From Hyphomicrobiales bacterium (GTDB taxonomy: Bacteria; Pseudomonadota; Alphaproteobacteria; Rhizobiales; Rhizobiaceae): 64,000 nt of DNA. Position 1 is the stretch's first letter, and every line of letters begins with the position of its first letter. The stretch covers positions 186,001 to 250,000 of the forward strand of contig UBYX01000003.1 in the NCBI GenBank assembly GCA_900469955.1, written 5' to 3'. The position numbers were made by a program, and so were the translations under genes. Shown in pieces: positions 8,311 to 17,701 of the stretch. The notes under the pieces are model-generated. The model saw nothing but the letters and a program-made list of their open reading frames with translations, was not told the DNA's origin and searched no databases.

Positions 8311-9135
8311 ATGACAATTCGAGCGATAGAACGCGCGATGACCGTTCTGCAGGAGCTCAATCTGCAGCCGATCAATACGATCGCGCAGCTCCACGCCCGC
8401 ACAAAACTGCCAAAACCAACACTGGTGCGCATTCTGCGAACGCTGGAAGAAGCCGGCTATGTTGAAAACGACACTCGCCAAGGCGGCTACCAAGTCAGCG
8501 CACTGGTTACCTCCTTGAGTTCCGGGTTTCATAAAGGTCCCCTGGTCGTGGAGGCAGGACGGGCATGGGCCATCGCCATCACTCGGAAGCACAAATGGCC
8601 CGTTGCCATTGCCCTGCCGGATTACGACGGCATGATCATCCGCTTCAGCACAGTACCCGACAGCCTGATCTCGCCATTCCACAGCACTGTCAACCGGCGG
8701 CTAAGCATGCTCACCCGCGGAATGGGATTGGCATATCTCGCCTTTCTGGATGGTGAAGACCGCGACGTCATGATCGGTATCTTGCAGAAAAGTCAGGATC
8801 CGGAGAATGCACTAAGCCACCACCGCGAAGAACTTCTGCGTTTGCTCAGCCAGGTGCGAAAGAACGGTTTCGCAACTCGTGCCTCGACCGTCGAACCTAG
8901 AAATTCAGATACCATCGCCGTCCCCATCATAGCCAAAAGCGGCCGCGTGCTTGCAAGCCTCGGATTGACCTATTTCAAATCCGCGTTCGATTCCGAACGT
9001 GACGCGCGCGAACGCTATGTTCCAATCCTCAAATCCGCAGCTGTTGCCATTTCTGAAGACTTGAACCGGCTGTCGAGCAGCATAGCGATCGAGGTCAACT
9101 CCGCTGAACCGGCAGTTCTTGAGGATGATCGATGA
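8311..9135 (+). CDS. IclR-family transcriptional regulator
   Basis: 274 residues. An N-terminal winged helix (about residues 1-65) contains AIERAMTVL, the recognition region KLPKPTLVRILRTLEEAGYVE, and the wing. An IclR effector domain follows, with the SPFHSTVNRRLSMLTRGMGLAYLAFL segment broken up over residues about 121-150 and a C-terminal VPIIAKSGRVLASLGLTY core. GGAGGAGG lies 4 nt before the ATG. It is divergent from the nine-gene catabolic operon, 121 bp away, so it most likely controls that operon and itself. The ligand is presumably the imported substrate or an intermediate. Confidence 0.92.
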   Translation: MTIRAIERAMTVLQELNLQPINTIAQLHARTKLPKPTLVRILRTLEEAGYVENDTRQGGYQVSALVTSLSSGFHKGPLVVEAGRAWAIAITRKHKWPVAIALPDYDGMIIRFSTVPDSLISPFHSTVNRRLSMLTRGMGLAYLAFLDGEDRDVMIGILQKSQDPENALSHHREELLRLLSQVRKNGFATRASTVEPRNSDTIAVPIIAKSGRVLASLGLTYFKSAFDSERDARERYVPILKSAAVAISEDLNRLSSSIAIEVNSAEPAVLEDDR

Positions 9136-9402
9136 GCGACCACAGAGTGGATCCAGATCTCGCAAGGAACACCGCTGGGAGCTAAGCATTTCAAGTCAAA
9201 AAATCTCAATGCAATACCGGGCTGCGCGGTGTGAGCGCTTAGTGGAATCAACAAGGCTACGGCTTCGCGAGCGCCCACGATGGTTCAGTGGCAACAACAC
9301 GCTTTCTGTTTCCACCGATGGTGATCAAGGTCAGGCAGAGTTAACCGTTTGGATTTTTTTCTAAAACTTATGCGGCATGCTTCACAAAGCCTTAAATAAA
9401 TA

Positions 9403-9425
9403 CCCCCTTATATTAGGGGGCCCAA
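9403..9425 (+). promoter_or_regulatory. Hairpin sequestering the MCP ribosome-binding site
   Basis: CCCCCT (9403-9408) can pair with AGGGGG (9415-9420) across a 6-nt AU loop. AGGGGG is the only Shine-Dalgarno-like sequence at proper spacing (5 nt) from the ATG at 9426. The ribosome site is therefore predicted to be buried in a short GC stem, which could make translation conditional. The upstream 290 bp (9136-9402) contain no gene and a T-rich tract near 9353-9362. Confidence 0.45.
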
Positions 9426-11471
9426 ATGAAACCGGCTTTTCCCGCCCCCTTCATGCAGATGAATATGCGCGAAGGAGCACCCCGCACGCCCCTGGAGAAT
9501 ATGGTGTTCGCCTTCATTGCTAACCTTCAAACAATGACCAAATTGGTCATCTCGTTCAGCCTAATCCTACTCGTCGGCCTTGCCGTCAACCTTATCAGCG
9601 TCAGATCTTCAAACACCCAGCAAGAAGCGACGGGCTGGACCGAGCATACATACCAAGTTCTTCGAGCTGTCGATGATATGGTTGCGGGCATGGTCAACCA
9701 AGAGACTGGCTTACGCGGTTACTTGCTGGCTGGAGATGAGCGCTTTCTCGATCCCCAAAAAGCGGGAGAGGCTCAGTTCAAAGCAGCCGTTGAACTGGCA
9801 AAGAGCCTGACATCTGACAATCCCTTGCAGCAGAAGAGGCTGATGGACCTCGAAGCCCAGGTCAAAGGCTGGAACCGCGAGGTCTTGAACAAAGAAATCG
9901 CTCTGATGCGTGACGCCACGACTATTGAACAGGCTCGCGCCATGGAGATTTCCGGCGCTGGCAAAAGGTACATGGACTCTATCCGTGCAATAGCGAAAGA
10001 AATATCAGATGAGGAAGCCTCGCTACTCGATGAGCGTGCGGCGGCTTCTGTAGCTGCAGCCAATCATACTTTTTGGAGCATCGTATTTGGCATCTCCGCA
10101 ACCATCCTTGTCATATCAGTCTCGCTTGTGCTCCTGTCTGCAACAATGATCCGGCCAATCCAGGCGATCACCGCATCCATGAAGAAACTTGCCGGCGGGG
10201 ATGCTGATACCGCGATTCCCTACGCCGGGCGCACCGATGAGATCGGCGAGATGGCCGCGGCCGTCGAGGTGTTCCGCACTAATGCGCTGGAGAACCGCCG
10301 GTTAGAGCAGCAAGCGATCGCGCAACGCAAGGAGTCCGACGAACAGCGTCGCGAGACGGCCGAACTGGAGCGTATTCGCGCTCAAGCAATGGCTCAGGCG
10401 ACAAACGGACTTGCGGACGGCCTGAAGCAGCTCGCCGCCGGTAATCTCACCTTCCAGCTTAACCAGTCTTTCTCCGCGGAGTTCGAGAGCCTGCGCGCAG
10501 ACTTCAACCAGGCTGTCGGCCAGTTGAAAGACACGATGGCTTCGGTCGCTGAAGCCACTAGCTCGATCGATTCCGGCTCGCGCGAAATCAGCCAAAGTGC
10601 AGAAGACCTTTCAAAACGCACCGAGCAACAGGCAGCCTCACTAGAGGAAACGGCAGCGGCACTCGACCAGATCACCGCCAATGTTACGAACTCCTCCAGG
10701 CGCGCCGAAGAGGCCCGTACCGTGGCCATTCAAGCGAACGAAAGTGCCCGCAGTTCAGGCGCAGTTGTCGCCAATGCCGTCGCTGCCATGGGCAAGATCG
10801 AAGAGTCGTCGAACCAAGTCTCCAATATCATCGGTGTCATCGACGACATCGCCTTCCAGACTAACTTACTTGCGCTGAACGCAGGCGTCGAGGCTGCGAG
10901 GGCCGGTGAAGCGGGCAAGGGTTTTGCCGTCGTTGCACAGGAAGTCCGCGAACTTGCCCAGCGTTCTGCAACGGCCGCCAGGGAAATTAAAGATCTGATC
11001 CGCAACTCATCAGTGGAGGTAAGTAACGGCGTCAAGCTGGTCAGCGACACCGGCGAGGCATTGAAGACGATCGAGACCTATATCGTCACGATCAACCAAC
11101 ATATGGACGCGATCGCCACATCCGCCCGCGAACAGTCGGTTGGACTATCGGAGGTCAACACCGCTGTCAACCAGATGGATCAGGTGACTCAGCAGAACGC
11201 CGCCATGGTGGAAGAGGCAAATGCCGCCGGCGCCAACCTAGCCACCGAGGCAGCGCGTCTGCGTGGCCTGATTGGAGAGTTCCAAGTGGGGGGTACAGCA
11301 GCTTACCTCCCGGCGTCGCCTAGGAGCCCGGTAAAGCTAGCGCAGGCCAACTCAATATCCGCTCCGATCACCTCACCGGCGCGCAGCATAGTCGGCCGGG
11401 TAGCTAGTGCCTTCACAGCCAGAGGCTCGGCGGCGGTTGCGCGCGCCACTGGGAATTGGGAGGAGCTTTAA
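9426..11471 (+). CDS. Methyl-accepting chemotaxis protein with CHASE3-like sensor
   Basis: 681 residues. The first membrane helix is near residues 38-60. A helical periplasmic CHASE3-like domain follows ([18 protein letters not shown] near 91-108). The second membrane helix is near 215-240, then a HAMP domain beginning RPIQAIT, and the signalling hairpin tip [14 protein letters not shown]. The C-terminus ends NWEEL, resembling the [D/N]WExF tether for CheR/CheB. It should signal to CheA/CheW, none of which are encoded here. The start at 9426 is preceded by AGGGGG within a hairpin; in-frame ATGs at codons 10, 12, 14 and 26 are alternatives. Confidence 0.93.
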   Translation: MKPAFPAPFMQMNMREGAPRTPLENMVFAFIANLQTMTKLVISFSLILLVGLAVNLISVRSSNTQQEATGWTEHTYQVLRAVDDMVAGMVNQETGLRGYLLAGDERFLDPQKAGEAQFKAAVELAKSLTSDNPLQQKRLMDLEAQVKGWNREVLNKEIALMRDATTIEQARAMEISGAGKRYMDSIRAIAKEISDEEASLLDERAAASVAAANHTFWSIVFGISATILVISVSLVLLSATMIRPIQAITASMKKLAGGDADTAIPYAGRTDEIGEMAAAVEVFRTNALENRRLEQQAIAQRKESDEQRRETAELERIRAQAMAQATNGLADGLKQLAAGNLTFQLNQSFSAEFESLRADFNQAVGQLKDTMASVAEATSSIDSGSREISQSAEDLSKRTEQQAASLEETAAALDQITANVTNSSRRAEEARTVAIQANESARSSGAVVANAVAAMGKIEESSNQVSNIIGVIDDIAFQTNLLALNAGVEAARAGEAGKGFAVVAQEVRELAQRSATAAREIKDLIRNSSVEVSNGVKLVSDTGEALKTIETYIVTINQHMDAIATSAREQSVGLSEVNTAVNQMDQVTQQNAAMVEEANAAGANLATEAARLRGLIGEFQVGGTAAYLPASPRSPVKLAQANSISAPITSPARSIVGRVASAFTARGSAAVARATGNWEEL

Positions 11472-11481
11472 CGCAACTGCA

Positions 11482-11506
11482 GGCGGGAGCTGTCTCAGCT
11501 CCCGCC
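11482..11506 (+). terminator. Probable terminator of the MCP gene
   Basis: A perfect 11-bp stem, GGCGGGAGCTG with CAGCTCCCGCC, and a TCT loop begins 10 nt after the MCP stop codon. Only a short pyrimidine-rich tract follows, so it is not a textbook U-tract terminator, but position and stability support a 3'-end role. Confidence 0.6.
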
Positions 11507-11866
11507 CTCCCTATTTGCGGCTCAAGAAACATCTAGGCGATTTCTCCGCCTTATTTTCCAAGGACGTTTCTCTCAAGAGCCTCCGGATGTCGTCGACCAT
11601 CTGAATCTCCATCCTTATTACCGCTTCGGACCTCCTCCGCTGCCTGGCACAGTTCGGGCGAAGTCAGCCAAACCGCGTCATTTTCATCCGAGATGTGAGA
11701 GAAACCACGAGATTTGGTCGATCGGATCACCCTCCGGTTAATAAGGGCTTTGGGCAGCTCACTTGACCTCTCCTTCCCCAAAGCAGGAATGTTTGGGGGA
11801 CGTCAGGCCCGGTTGTGGCATTATGAACTCTCGATCCAAGACAGGGACAGGTGCGGAGTTGAACGT
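11507..11866. other. Intergenic stretch without a supported gene
   Basis: This 360-bp gap lies between the MCP terminator and the convergent SDR gene. Open frames on both strands here (for example 76 codons on minus at 11551-11781) have no recognisable domain and no convincing ribosome site. I see no repeats or RNA gene in it. Confidence 0.5.
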
Positions 11867-12625
11867 CTAGAGCAATTGCCCTCCGGAAATGTCGAAAGTG
11901 GTCCCGTTTGCCCAACCCATGTCGTCGGACAAGATGGCGGCGACAGCGCGGCCGACATCGTCCGGCTGGCCGACGCGACCCAAAGCGATACCTTGCGCCA
12001 CAGATTCGTTGATACCTTCATTGTCGCGTACCGCGCCGCCGCCGAAGTCGGTCGCAATAGCCCCAGGTGCGATCGCGTTTACCCGGATGCGGCGAGCGCC
12101 AAGCTCGACCGCCATGAATCGGGTCAATACCTCCAAGGCAGCCTTAGCCGACGCGTAGAGGCTGTAACCGGGCAGCGTGAAACGAACGAAGCCAGAAGAG
12201 ACGTTCAGGATGCGCCCGCCGTCTTCGATCAGGGCCAACAGCTTTTGGGTCAGGAAGATCGGGCCACGCAGATGTGTGGCCATTAGCGATTCAAATTGCT
12301 CTTCGGTCGCCTCGGCGAAATTGGCAAAGAGCCCGTTACCGGCATTGTTGATCAGAAAGTCGAACCGCCCGCGATTGAAATCAGCCTTCAGGGTTTCGGC
12401 CACCTTTGAGGCGAATGCCGCGAAGCTCCTTGTATCGGTGACATCGAGCGCCAGCATTACCGCCGAGCCTCCCAGTGCCTCGATCTCGTGGCGCACTGCG
12501 TCGGCTTCAGCCGAGCTACTGCGATAAGTGCCGATGATGCGGACGCCGCGCTTGGCAAGATGCAGCGCCATGTTGCGGCCGAGGCCGCGGCTAGCGCCGG
12601 TTACGAGTGCGATCTGATGGGTCAT
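11867..12625 (-). CDS. Short-chain dehydrogenase/reductase (SDR)
   Basis: 252 residues. Motifs: TGASRGLGRN near the N-terminus, LINNAGNG, NVSSGFV, the YxxxK pair in SLYASAKAALE, and a C-terminal NGTTFDISGGQLL typical of classical SDRs of the FabG type. The ATG at 12625 was chosen because the protein then starts directly at the Rossmann fold (MTHQIALVTGAS) and AAGG lies upstream; the longer frame adds 32 unrelated residues. It diverges from an AraC-type regulator 169 bp away, which probably controls it. The substrate is unknown. Confidence 0.9.
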   Translation of the reverse strand: MTHQIALVTGASRGLGRNMALHLAKRGVRIIGTYRSSSAEADAVRHEIEALGGSAVMLALDVTDTRSFAAFASKVAETLKADFNRGRFDFLINNAGNGLFANFAEATEEQFESLMATHLRGPIFLTQKLLALIEDGGRILNVSSGFVRFTLPGYSLYASAKAALEVLTRFMAVELGARRIRVNAIAPGAIATDFGGGAVRDNEGINESVAQGIALGRVGQPDDVGRAVAAILSDDMGWANGTTFDISGGQLL

Positions 12626-12685
12626 GGTAGGCCTTTTAACTTTGGTTACAAAAAAGAGAGCCGCTTCAAAGCCGCTATCGCGATG

Positions 12686-12703
12686 TGTCGAACCTACTCG
12701 ACA
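12686..12703. promoter_or_regulatory. Inverted repeat between SDR and araC-type gene
   Basis: TGTCGA-N6-TCGACA, a perfect 6-bp inverted repeat, is placed 61 bp upstream of the SDR start and 92 bp upstream of the AraC-type start. Such position fits an operator in a divergent promoter region. AraC proteins more often bind direct repeats, so the assignment to this regulator is uncertain. Confidence 0.3.
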
Positions 12704-12794
12704 AAGACCGATTGAACCCACCCGATCCGCTCAATGTTTTGCCTAATTGTCTCAATGGCTTTACGGGCCAGAGTGATGGTGCCATAGTTGTGCA

Positions 12795-13694
12795 ATGACC
12801 GACGACCTCAAACCTCATATCGATATTGTGCTGCGCCACGCATCTTCAGGCTTGACCAGGCCACCGATCCCACGAGTGGAGATCTGCGTGGGACAGGCCG
12901 CCACCGGCAAGGCACCATGCCTCTATCGTTCGATGATCTGCTTCATTCTCCAGGGCTCGAAGCAAGTAGCGATCGGCGACAAACTTTTGAGCTACGATCC
13001 CTCGCATTACCTCATCAGCGCCCTTGATCTACCGCTGATCGGCCAGATATGGGACGCTGCCAAGGGACGCCCTTATGTCGCGGTGTCGTTGGATCTGGAC
13101 CCTGCAATTCTGGCCGACGTTGCGTCAACCATGCCGCATGTTCGCGACACCGACACAAGAGGCATCGGCTTAACAATCAGTCCGATGACGGCGCCGCTGC
13201 GCGACACTTTGTTACGTCTGCTGTCATTGCTCGACGTCCCGGCCGACATACCTGTGCTTTCCCCGATGGCTGAACGCGAGTTGCTTTATCGTCTCCTGCA
13301 GGGTCCCCAAGGCCCCCTGCTGCGTCAGATCGCTCAGCCGGAGGGATCCCTTGACCGTATCCGCCGCGCGGTCGCGTGGATCAGAGACAACTATAATGCT
13401 CGTTTGCGTATCGAAACGCTATGCAATGAAAGCGGGATGAGCCGCGCCAGCTTGCACCGGCATTTTTTGGCGATGACCGGCCTCAGTCCTATTCAGTATC
13501 AGAAACAACTGCGGCTGCAGGAAGCCCGCCGATTGCTGCTCTCCGGTGACCGCAACGCATCCGAGGTGGCGTTCGCGGTCGGGTACGAAAGCGCCTCGCA
13601 GTTCAGCCGCGAATATCTCCGGCAGTTCGGCGCCCCCCCTGCGCGTAGCATACGTCAGATCAGGCAGGCGATCGGAAGTTCGGCAGTCGCCTGA
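12795..13694 (+). CDS. AraC-family regulator with AraC_N-type ligand domain
   Basis: 299 residues. The N-terminal 170 residues resemble the AraC_N (cupin-like) domain found next to SDR and oxidoreductase genes, with FILQGSKQVAIGDK and the DLPLIGQI stretch. The C-terminal 100 residues carry two helix-turn-helix motifs: MSRASLHRHFLAMTGLSPIQYQ and ASEVAFAVGYESASQFSREYLRQFG. It is divergent from the SDR gene, the usual arrangement for this subgroup, in which the regulator activates the oxidoreductase (family knowledge). No strong ribosome site is visible before the ATG. Confidence 0.9.
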   Translation: MTDDLKPHIDIVLRHASSGLTRPPIPRVEICVGQAATGKAPCLYRSMICFILQGSKQVAIGDKLLSYDPSHYLISALDLPLIGQIWDAAKGRPYVAVSLDLDPAILADVASTMPHVRDTDTRGIGLTISPMTAPLRDTLLRLLSLLDVPADIPVLSPMAERELLYRLLQGPQGPLLRQIAQPEGSLDRIRRAVAWIRDNYNARLRIETLCNESGMSRASLHRHFLAMTGLSPIQYQKQLRLQEARRLLLSGDRNASEVAFAVGYESASQFSREYLRQFGAPPARSIRQIRQAIGSSAVA

Positions 13695-13955
13695 GGCGCA
13701 GTACGTACGTTCCTCGTAAGACAGCAGTTGAAACCGTTTGTCGGCATGCCGGTGCTTTATGCTCCCCAGTATACAGCCACACCAGACGGATATGATCCCC
13801 CTGAGGGGAATTGAACCGCCGGCGCTACGTTCGAAATTTGCAGTTCATAAGTTAGTGTCCGTTTCTGCTCAGCAGCACTAACTGGCCTTCTTCGATGGCG
13901 TAACAATCGCGTTGATACATCCCGAGTGCTGATTTTTGTCACACAAAATTCAATC

Positions 13956-14822
13956 TTATTTTAATGTTCCTCTTGCGCCCATCAGATGTCTCCGCATCAA
14001 GGCTGCCGCGACTTCGTTCTCCCCATGCTCTAACCGATCTAGGATTTCCAGATGCTCGCGACAGGTTACTGCCACGCGGTCGGCGCCAAACTGCCAGTTG
14101 TAGTTCGAGAGGCGCCGGAGCTGATTCTGACGATGCATCGCTTCTTTGATGTAACGATTCCCCGAGGCTGCACTGATACCCAGGTGAAACTCCGCATTCA
14201 TCTCAAAGAGCGTAACACTCAATGTATCAGTCCAAGGCGCCGACATGATGGCCTTATGCCTTGCCCGCATCGACTCGATCCAGTCCGCCGAAAGCGAGAA
14301 CTCGGGCGAGAGGATCGCCGCACATTCGATTAACTGCCGAAAGTCATAGCTTTCCTCCCGCGCTCTGGAATCTCGAGCCGGATCGAAGAACTGCCAGCCA
14401 TAACCCTGCCGGCGCTCAATGACGCCTAGACCCTCGAGCTTAATCAGCGCCTGGCGCACCGGCGTTCGCTCCCGACCGGTGAGCCGCATGAGCTCCAGTT
14501 CCGCAAACTGTTCGGGCAACGCTCCCTCGCGGCGCAACCTCGCGATTGCGACAAGCAGCTCTTCATCGCCAGACCGCGTCTCGGACTTTTCAACACGCGG
14601 CGGGATCGCAGTCAGCATCATGCCCCTGTTCGGTTCATGTCGCACGAAACCTTCTTCCGCCAACATTTCCAGTGCGATGCGCACCGGCGTGCGTGAAACA
14701 CTGAGCCGCTCTGCAAGCTGGCTCTGACGCAGTCGCGCGCCCGGCTGGAGATGGTCGTCATGGATCACATCAATAATGCGGCGCATGAGATCCTGCTGAA
14801 GAGGCGTGCTCGCGTCCAACAT
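13956..14822 (-). CDS. GntR-family regulator with two winged-helix domains and FCD domain
   Basis: 288 residues. A normal GntR winged helix occupies about residues 8-70 (LQPGARLRQSQLAERLSVS, RTPVRIALEMLAEEGFV). A second segment at about 87-147 repeats the same pattern (LRREGALPEQFAELELMRLT, RTPVRQALIKLEGLGVIERR). An FCD ligand domain follows from about 155 (FHLGISAASGNR, EHLEILDRLEHGE, LMRRHL). Most FadR/VanR-type proteins carry one winged helix and about 220-240 residues, so the duplication explains the extra length. It is divergent from the C45/Dpp operon, 110 bp away, and probably regulates it. Confidence 0.88.
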   Translation of the reverse strand: MLDASTPLQQDLMRRIIDVIHDDHLQPGARLRQSQLAERLSVSRTPVRIALEMLAEEGFVRHEPNRGMMLTAIPPRVEKSETRSGDEELLVAIARLRREGALPEQFAELELMRLTGRERTPVRQALIKLEGLGVIERRQGYGWQFFDPARDSRAREESYDFRQLIECAAILSPEFSLSADWIESMRARHKAIMSAPWTDTLSVTLFEMNAEFHLGISAASGNRYIKEAMHRQNQLRRLSNYNWQFGADRVAVTCREHLEILDRLEHGENEVAAALMRRHLMGARGTLK

Positions 14823-14932
14823 TTTTCCACTTGCCTTTCCGTTAATTTTGGTTTTTGTTTTATGAAATACATTTTTGACGAAGGCAATCCCGGTTTGCCT
14901 CCGCTGCCATTCAGCATCTGGAACAAGTCGCC

Positions 14933-16093
14933 ATGACGTTACCTCTGCCTTGCCCGCTCATCGAAGTTTCTGGTAACCCGTTCGAACGGGGTCAACAATA
15001 TGGTGAGCAGGCCGCGGACCGTATTCTTAAGGGCATCGAACATTATAGGCAGCAGCTGCATTCCTCAGGATTGAAGGACGGCGATCTTGCCGCGATGATC
15101 GATCGTTTCGCCGGCGCGGTGGAGAATTACGGCAGCCAGTATATCGAGGAAATGCGCGGCATCGCCAAGGCGGTGAATACCGATCTCGCGGCGATCCTTC
15201 TGCTCAACGCTCGTACCGAAATCCTCAAACTCGCGCGCCGCAGGGAAAACGGGCAGGGGGATTTCATCCAGTCGGACGGCTGCACCGGGGTCTTGGTCAT
15301 GCCTCAGGCTAGCCGCGACAAGGTCTTCATCCATGCCCAGAACTGGGATTGGAAGGCGGAATGCGCAGAGACCGCGATCGTGCTGAAGATCAAGCGCGAC
15401 GACGGGCCCGATATCATCACCTTCACCGAAGCCGGCGGCCTTGCCCGCACCGGCTTCAATGCGGCCGGCATTTCAATAAGCGGAAACTATCTGGAGACTG
15501 ATCGCGATTATCGCGAACTCGGATTGCCGCTTGCCATCATCCGCCGGAAAGTTCTGGAACAGGACCATCTGGCCATGTCGATGCAGGCGGTGTACGGCAG
15601 CCGCAAATCGGCCTCGAACAATATGATGATAGGCCACGCGCACGGCATCGCGATCGATTTCGAATGCGCCCCGGACGAAACCTTTCTCGTTCATCCGCAA
15701 AACGGCTTGCTGGTGCATGCCAACCACTTCCAGAGCCCCGTGGCGCTTTCGAAATTGCTCGACAAGGGCGTGGTCAACATGCCCGATTCGCTCTATCGCG
15801 ACCTTCGCGTTCGTCAGTTGATCGAGCCGCATATCGGCGATGTTACGGTCGACACAGTCAAGACAGCGCTTTCCGACATGTTTGAAAGCCCGTGGTCCGT
15901 CTGCCGCCCGCCACGAAAGTCGCTCTCCAACAACCAGTCCGCAACCGTCGCGATGATCGTCATGGTGCCCGCCGAAGGGCGCATGGAAGTGGCGCTCTTG
16001 CCGGCGATCGGCGCGCACTTCCGGAGTTACAGCCTCGATATGAACATCAGGCCAGCTGAAGCAAGCGCTACCGCGCACACAAACGCGGCTTGA
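14933..16093 (+). CDS. C45-family peptidase / acyl-CoA:6-APA acyltransferase-like hydrolase
   Basis: 386 residues. The N-terminal ERGQQYGEQAADRI and LLNARTEI segments and the SDGCTGV motif (Cys117) match the Ntn-hydrolase family of penicillin acyltransferase. In that family the precursor cleaves itself before the Cys, which then becomes the N-terminal nucleophile (family knowledge). Further family features are HAQNWDW, GLARTGFNAAGISISGN and the C-terminal SNNQSATVAMIVM. No signal peptide is visible, so it should act in the cytoplasm on an imported amide or N-acyl compound. It begins the Dpp operon (36 bp before the binding-protein gene), 110 bp from the divergent GntR gene. Confidence 0.88.
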   Translation: MTLPLPCPLIEVSGNPFERGQQYGEQAADRILKGIEHYRQQLHSSGLKDGDLAAMIDRFAGAVENYGSQYIEEMRGIAKAVNTDLAAILLLNARTEILKLARRRENGQGDFIQSDGCTGVLVMPQASRDKVFIHAQNWDWKAECAETAIVLKIKRDDGPDIITFTEAGGLARTGFNAAGISISGNYLETDRDYRELGLPLAIIRRKVLEQDHLAMSMQAVYGSRKSASNNMMIGHAHGIAIDFECAPDETFLVHPQNGLLVHANHFQSPVALSKLLDKGVVNMPDSLYRDLRVRQLIEPHIGDVTVDTVKTALSDMFESPWSVCRPPRKSLSNNQSATVAMIVMVPAEGRMEVALLPAIGAHFRSYSLDMNIRPAEASATAHTNAA

Positions 16094-16129
16094 TCAAAAT
16101 CAATAAGGGAACGAAGACGGGAGCCTCCA

Positions 16130-17698
16130 ATGAAATATCATAGCCTCTTGAAGACCGCCGCAGTGCTGGCGCTGCTGGCTGGCACCGCGGACACGGCCAT
16201 TGCACAGGATAAGGTGATGCGGGTTCGCATCAACGCCGACATCCGCTCCACCGATCCCGGCGTCAACCGCGACGCCAATAGCGACGCCATCGTGCTCCAC
16301 ATGGTTGAAGGCCTCGTCGGCTACAGGGATGATGCTTCTGTCGCGCCGCTGCTTGCGAAATCGGTCGATGTGTCCGCCGATGGCAAAACCTATACGTTCA
16401 AGCTGCGTGAGGGGCTCAAATTCAGCAACGGTGAACCGCTGACTTCCGCCGATGTGCTGGCCTCGTGGCAACGTTACGTCGATCCGAAGACCGCGTGGCG
16501 GTGCCTTAAGGACGTGACCGGGTCGAGCGTCGCTAATGTCACCAATGTGGCGACCCCTGACGCCTCGACCGTTGTCTTCACGTTGGAAAAGCCGACCGCC
16601 CTCTTCCTCGCCACCCTCGCCCGTACCGACTGCGGCGGCACCGGCATCTACCACAAAAGCTCCCTCGATGGGCAGGGCAAGTGGGTGAAACCGGTCGGCA
16701 CCGGCCCCTTCATGCTGCAGGAATGGCGTAGCGGCCAATATGTCCAGCTGGCCGCAAACCCGAGTTACGTCACGCCCGGCGGAGAACGCACCGGTTATGT
16801 CGGCGACAAGACCGCGAAAGTCGCTACAGTTCGCTTCATGGTCGTTCCCGATGATGCCGCCGCTAAGGCGGGGCTCTATTCCGGTGACATCGACGTCCTA
16901 AGCGACGTCAACAACGCAGATGTGGAAGAATTCTCAGCGAGCGACAAGCTGAAGGTCGACAAGGTAGCCAGCATGGGCCTCACCGGCCTGCTGATCCAGA
17001 CACGCGATCCCCTCCTGAAGGATGTCCGGATCCGCAAGGCGCTGATGCTTTCCCTCGATATCCCGCAGATTGCCGAGGCGCTCACCAACGGACAGTCGCC
17101 GGCCAACGTCTCCGTCATTCCCGCGCCGAGCCCCTATTCAGGCAAGCTGCAGAAGGACGTGCCGGCTCGCAATCTCGAGGAAGCCAAGAAACTGCTGGCA
17201 GAAGCCGGATACAAGGGTCAGCCGATCAAGTGGCTGGCGACGAAATTTTATCCGTCGCTCTTCGATGCCGCCGTTCTCGTGCAGGCCATGGCGCAGGAAG
17301 CCGGCATCAATATCGAGATCGAAACGCTCGACTGGGCCACTCTGCTCGACCGTTACACGGCCGGCAACTATTCCGCCATGTCATTCACCTATTCGGCGCG
17401 CCTCGATCCGTCGCTCTCCTTCGACATGGTGAGCGGCAACAAGGACAAGAGCCCGAACAAGGTCTGGGACAATCCGGAAGGTCTCAATCTGATCGCCGAG
17501 AGCGCCACCGTCAGCGACGAAAAGCAGCGCCAGTCGCTGTTCAACAAGCTGGAAGGCATGATCCGCGCCGATGTGCCGCTGATCCCCCTTTACTCCGGCA
17601 CACGCATCGGCGCGGTGCGCGCCAATGTCGATGGCTACAAGACCTGGCCTGTCGGTTATCCGCGGATGTGGGGCGTTTCCTTCGCGCAAGGCAAGTAG
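16130..17698 (+). CDS. ABC transporter substrate-binding protein, family 5 (DppA/OppA type)
   Basis: 522 residues with a clear signal peptide (MKYHSLLKTAAVLALLAG..., cleavage after AIAQ). The mature protein has SBP family 5 features: ADGKTYTFKLREGLKFSNGE near residue 90, DVRIRKALMLSLD near 290, and a C-terminal RYTAGNYSAMSF region. It is the periplasmic receptor for the downstream permeases. Only 3 bp separate it from the permease gene, so the operon is tight. Ligands of the family include peptides, opines, glutathione and other compounds; the neighbouring C45 and M20 enzymes point to an amide-linked ligand. Confidence 0.93.
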   Translation: MKYHSLLKTAAVLALLAGTADTAIAQDKVMRVRINADIRSTDPGVNRDANSDAIVLHMVEGLVGYRDDASVAPLLAKSVDVSADGKTYTFKLREGLKFSNGEPLTSADVLASWQRYVDPKTAWRCLKDVTGSSVANVTNVATPDASTVVFTLEKPTALFLATLARTDCGGTGIYHKSSLDGQGKWVKPVGTGPFMLQEWRSGQYVQLAANPSYVTPGGERTGYVGDKTAKVATVRFMVVPDDAAAKAGLYSGDIDVLSDVNNADVEEFSASDKLKVDKVASMGLTGLLIQTRDPLLKDVRIRKALMLSLDIPQIAEALTNGQSPANVSVIPAPSPYSGKLQKDVPARNLEEAKKLLAEAGYKGQPIKWLATKFYPSLFDAAVLVQAMAQEAGINIEIETLDWATLLDRYTAGNYSAMSFTYSARLDPSLSFDMVSGNKDKSPNKVWDNPEGLNLIAESATVSDEKQRQSLFNKLEGMIRADVPLIPLYSGTRIGAVRANVDGYKTWPVGYPRMWGVSFAQGK

Positions 17699-17701
17699 CT
17701 C

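Noticed and set aside
7242..8432. Longer hydrolase reading frame starting at 8432
   Set aside because: It would overlap the divergent IclR gene by over 120 bp, and the added N-terminus has no resemblance to the family.
13790..13860. tRNA-like 3' piece (a TTCAATTCC T-loop-like segment on minus)
   Set aside because: No acceptor stem, anticodon arm or D arm could be fitted around it; similar T-loop-like words occur by chance.
13924..13955. Terminator between the AraC and GntR genes
   Set aside because: T-rich and hairpin-poor; the dyad at about 13798-13812 has only a short stem and no T-run after it.
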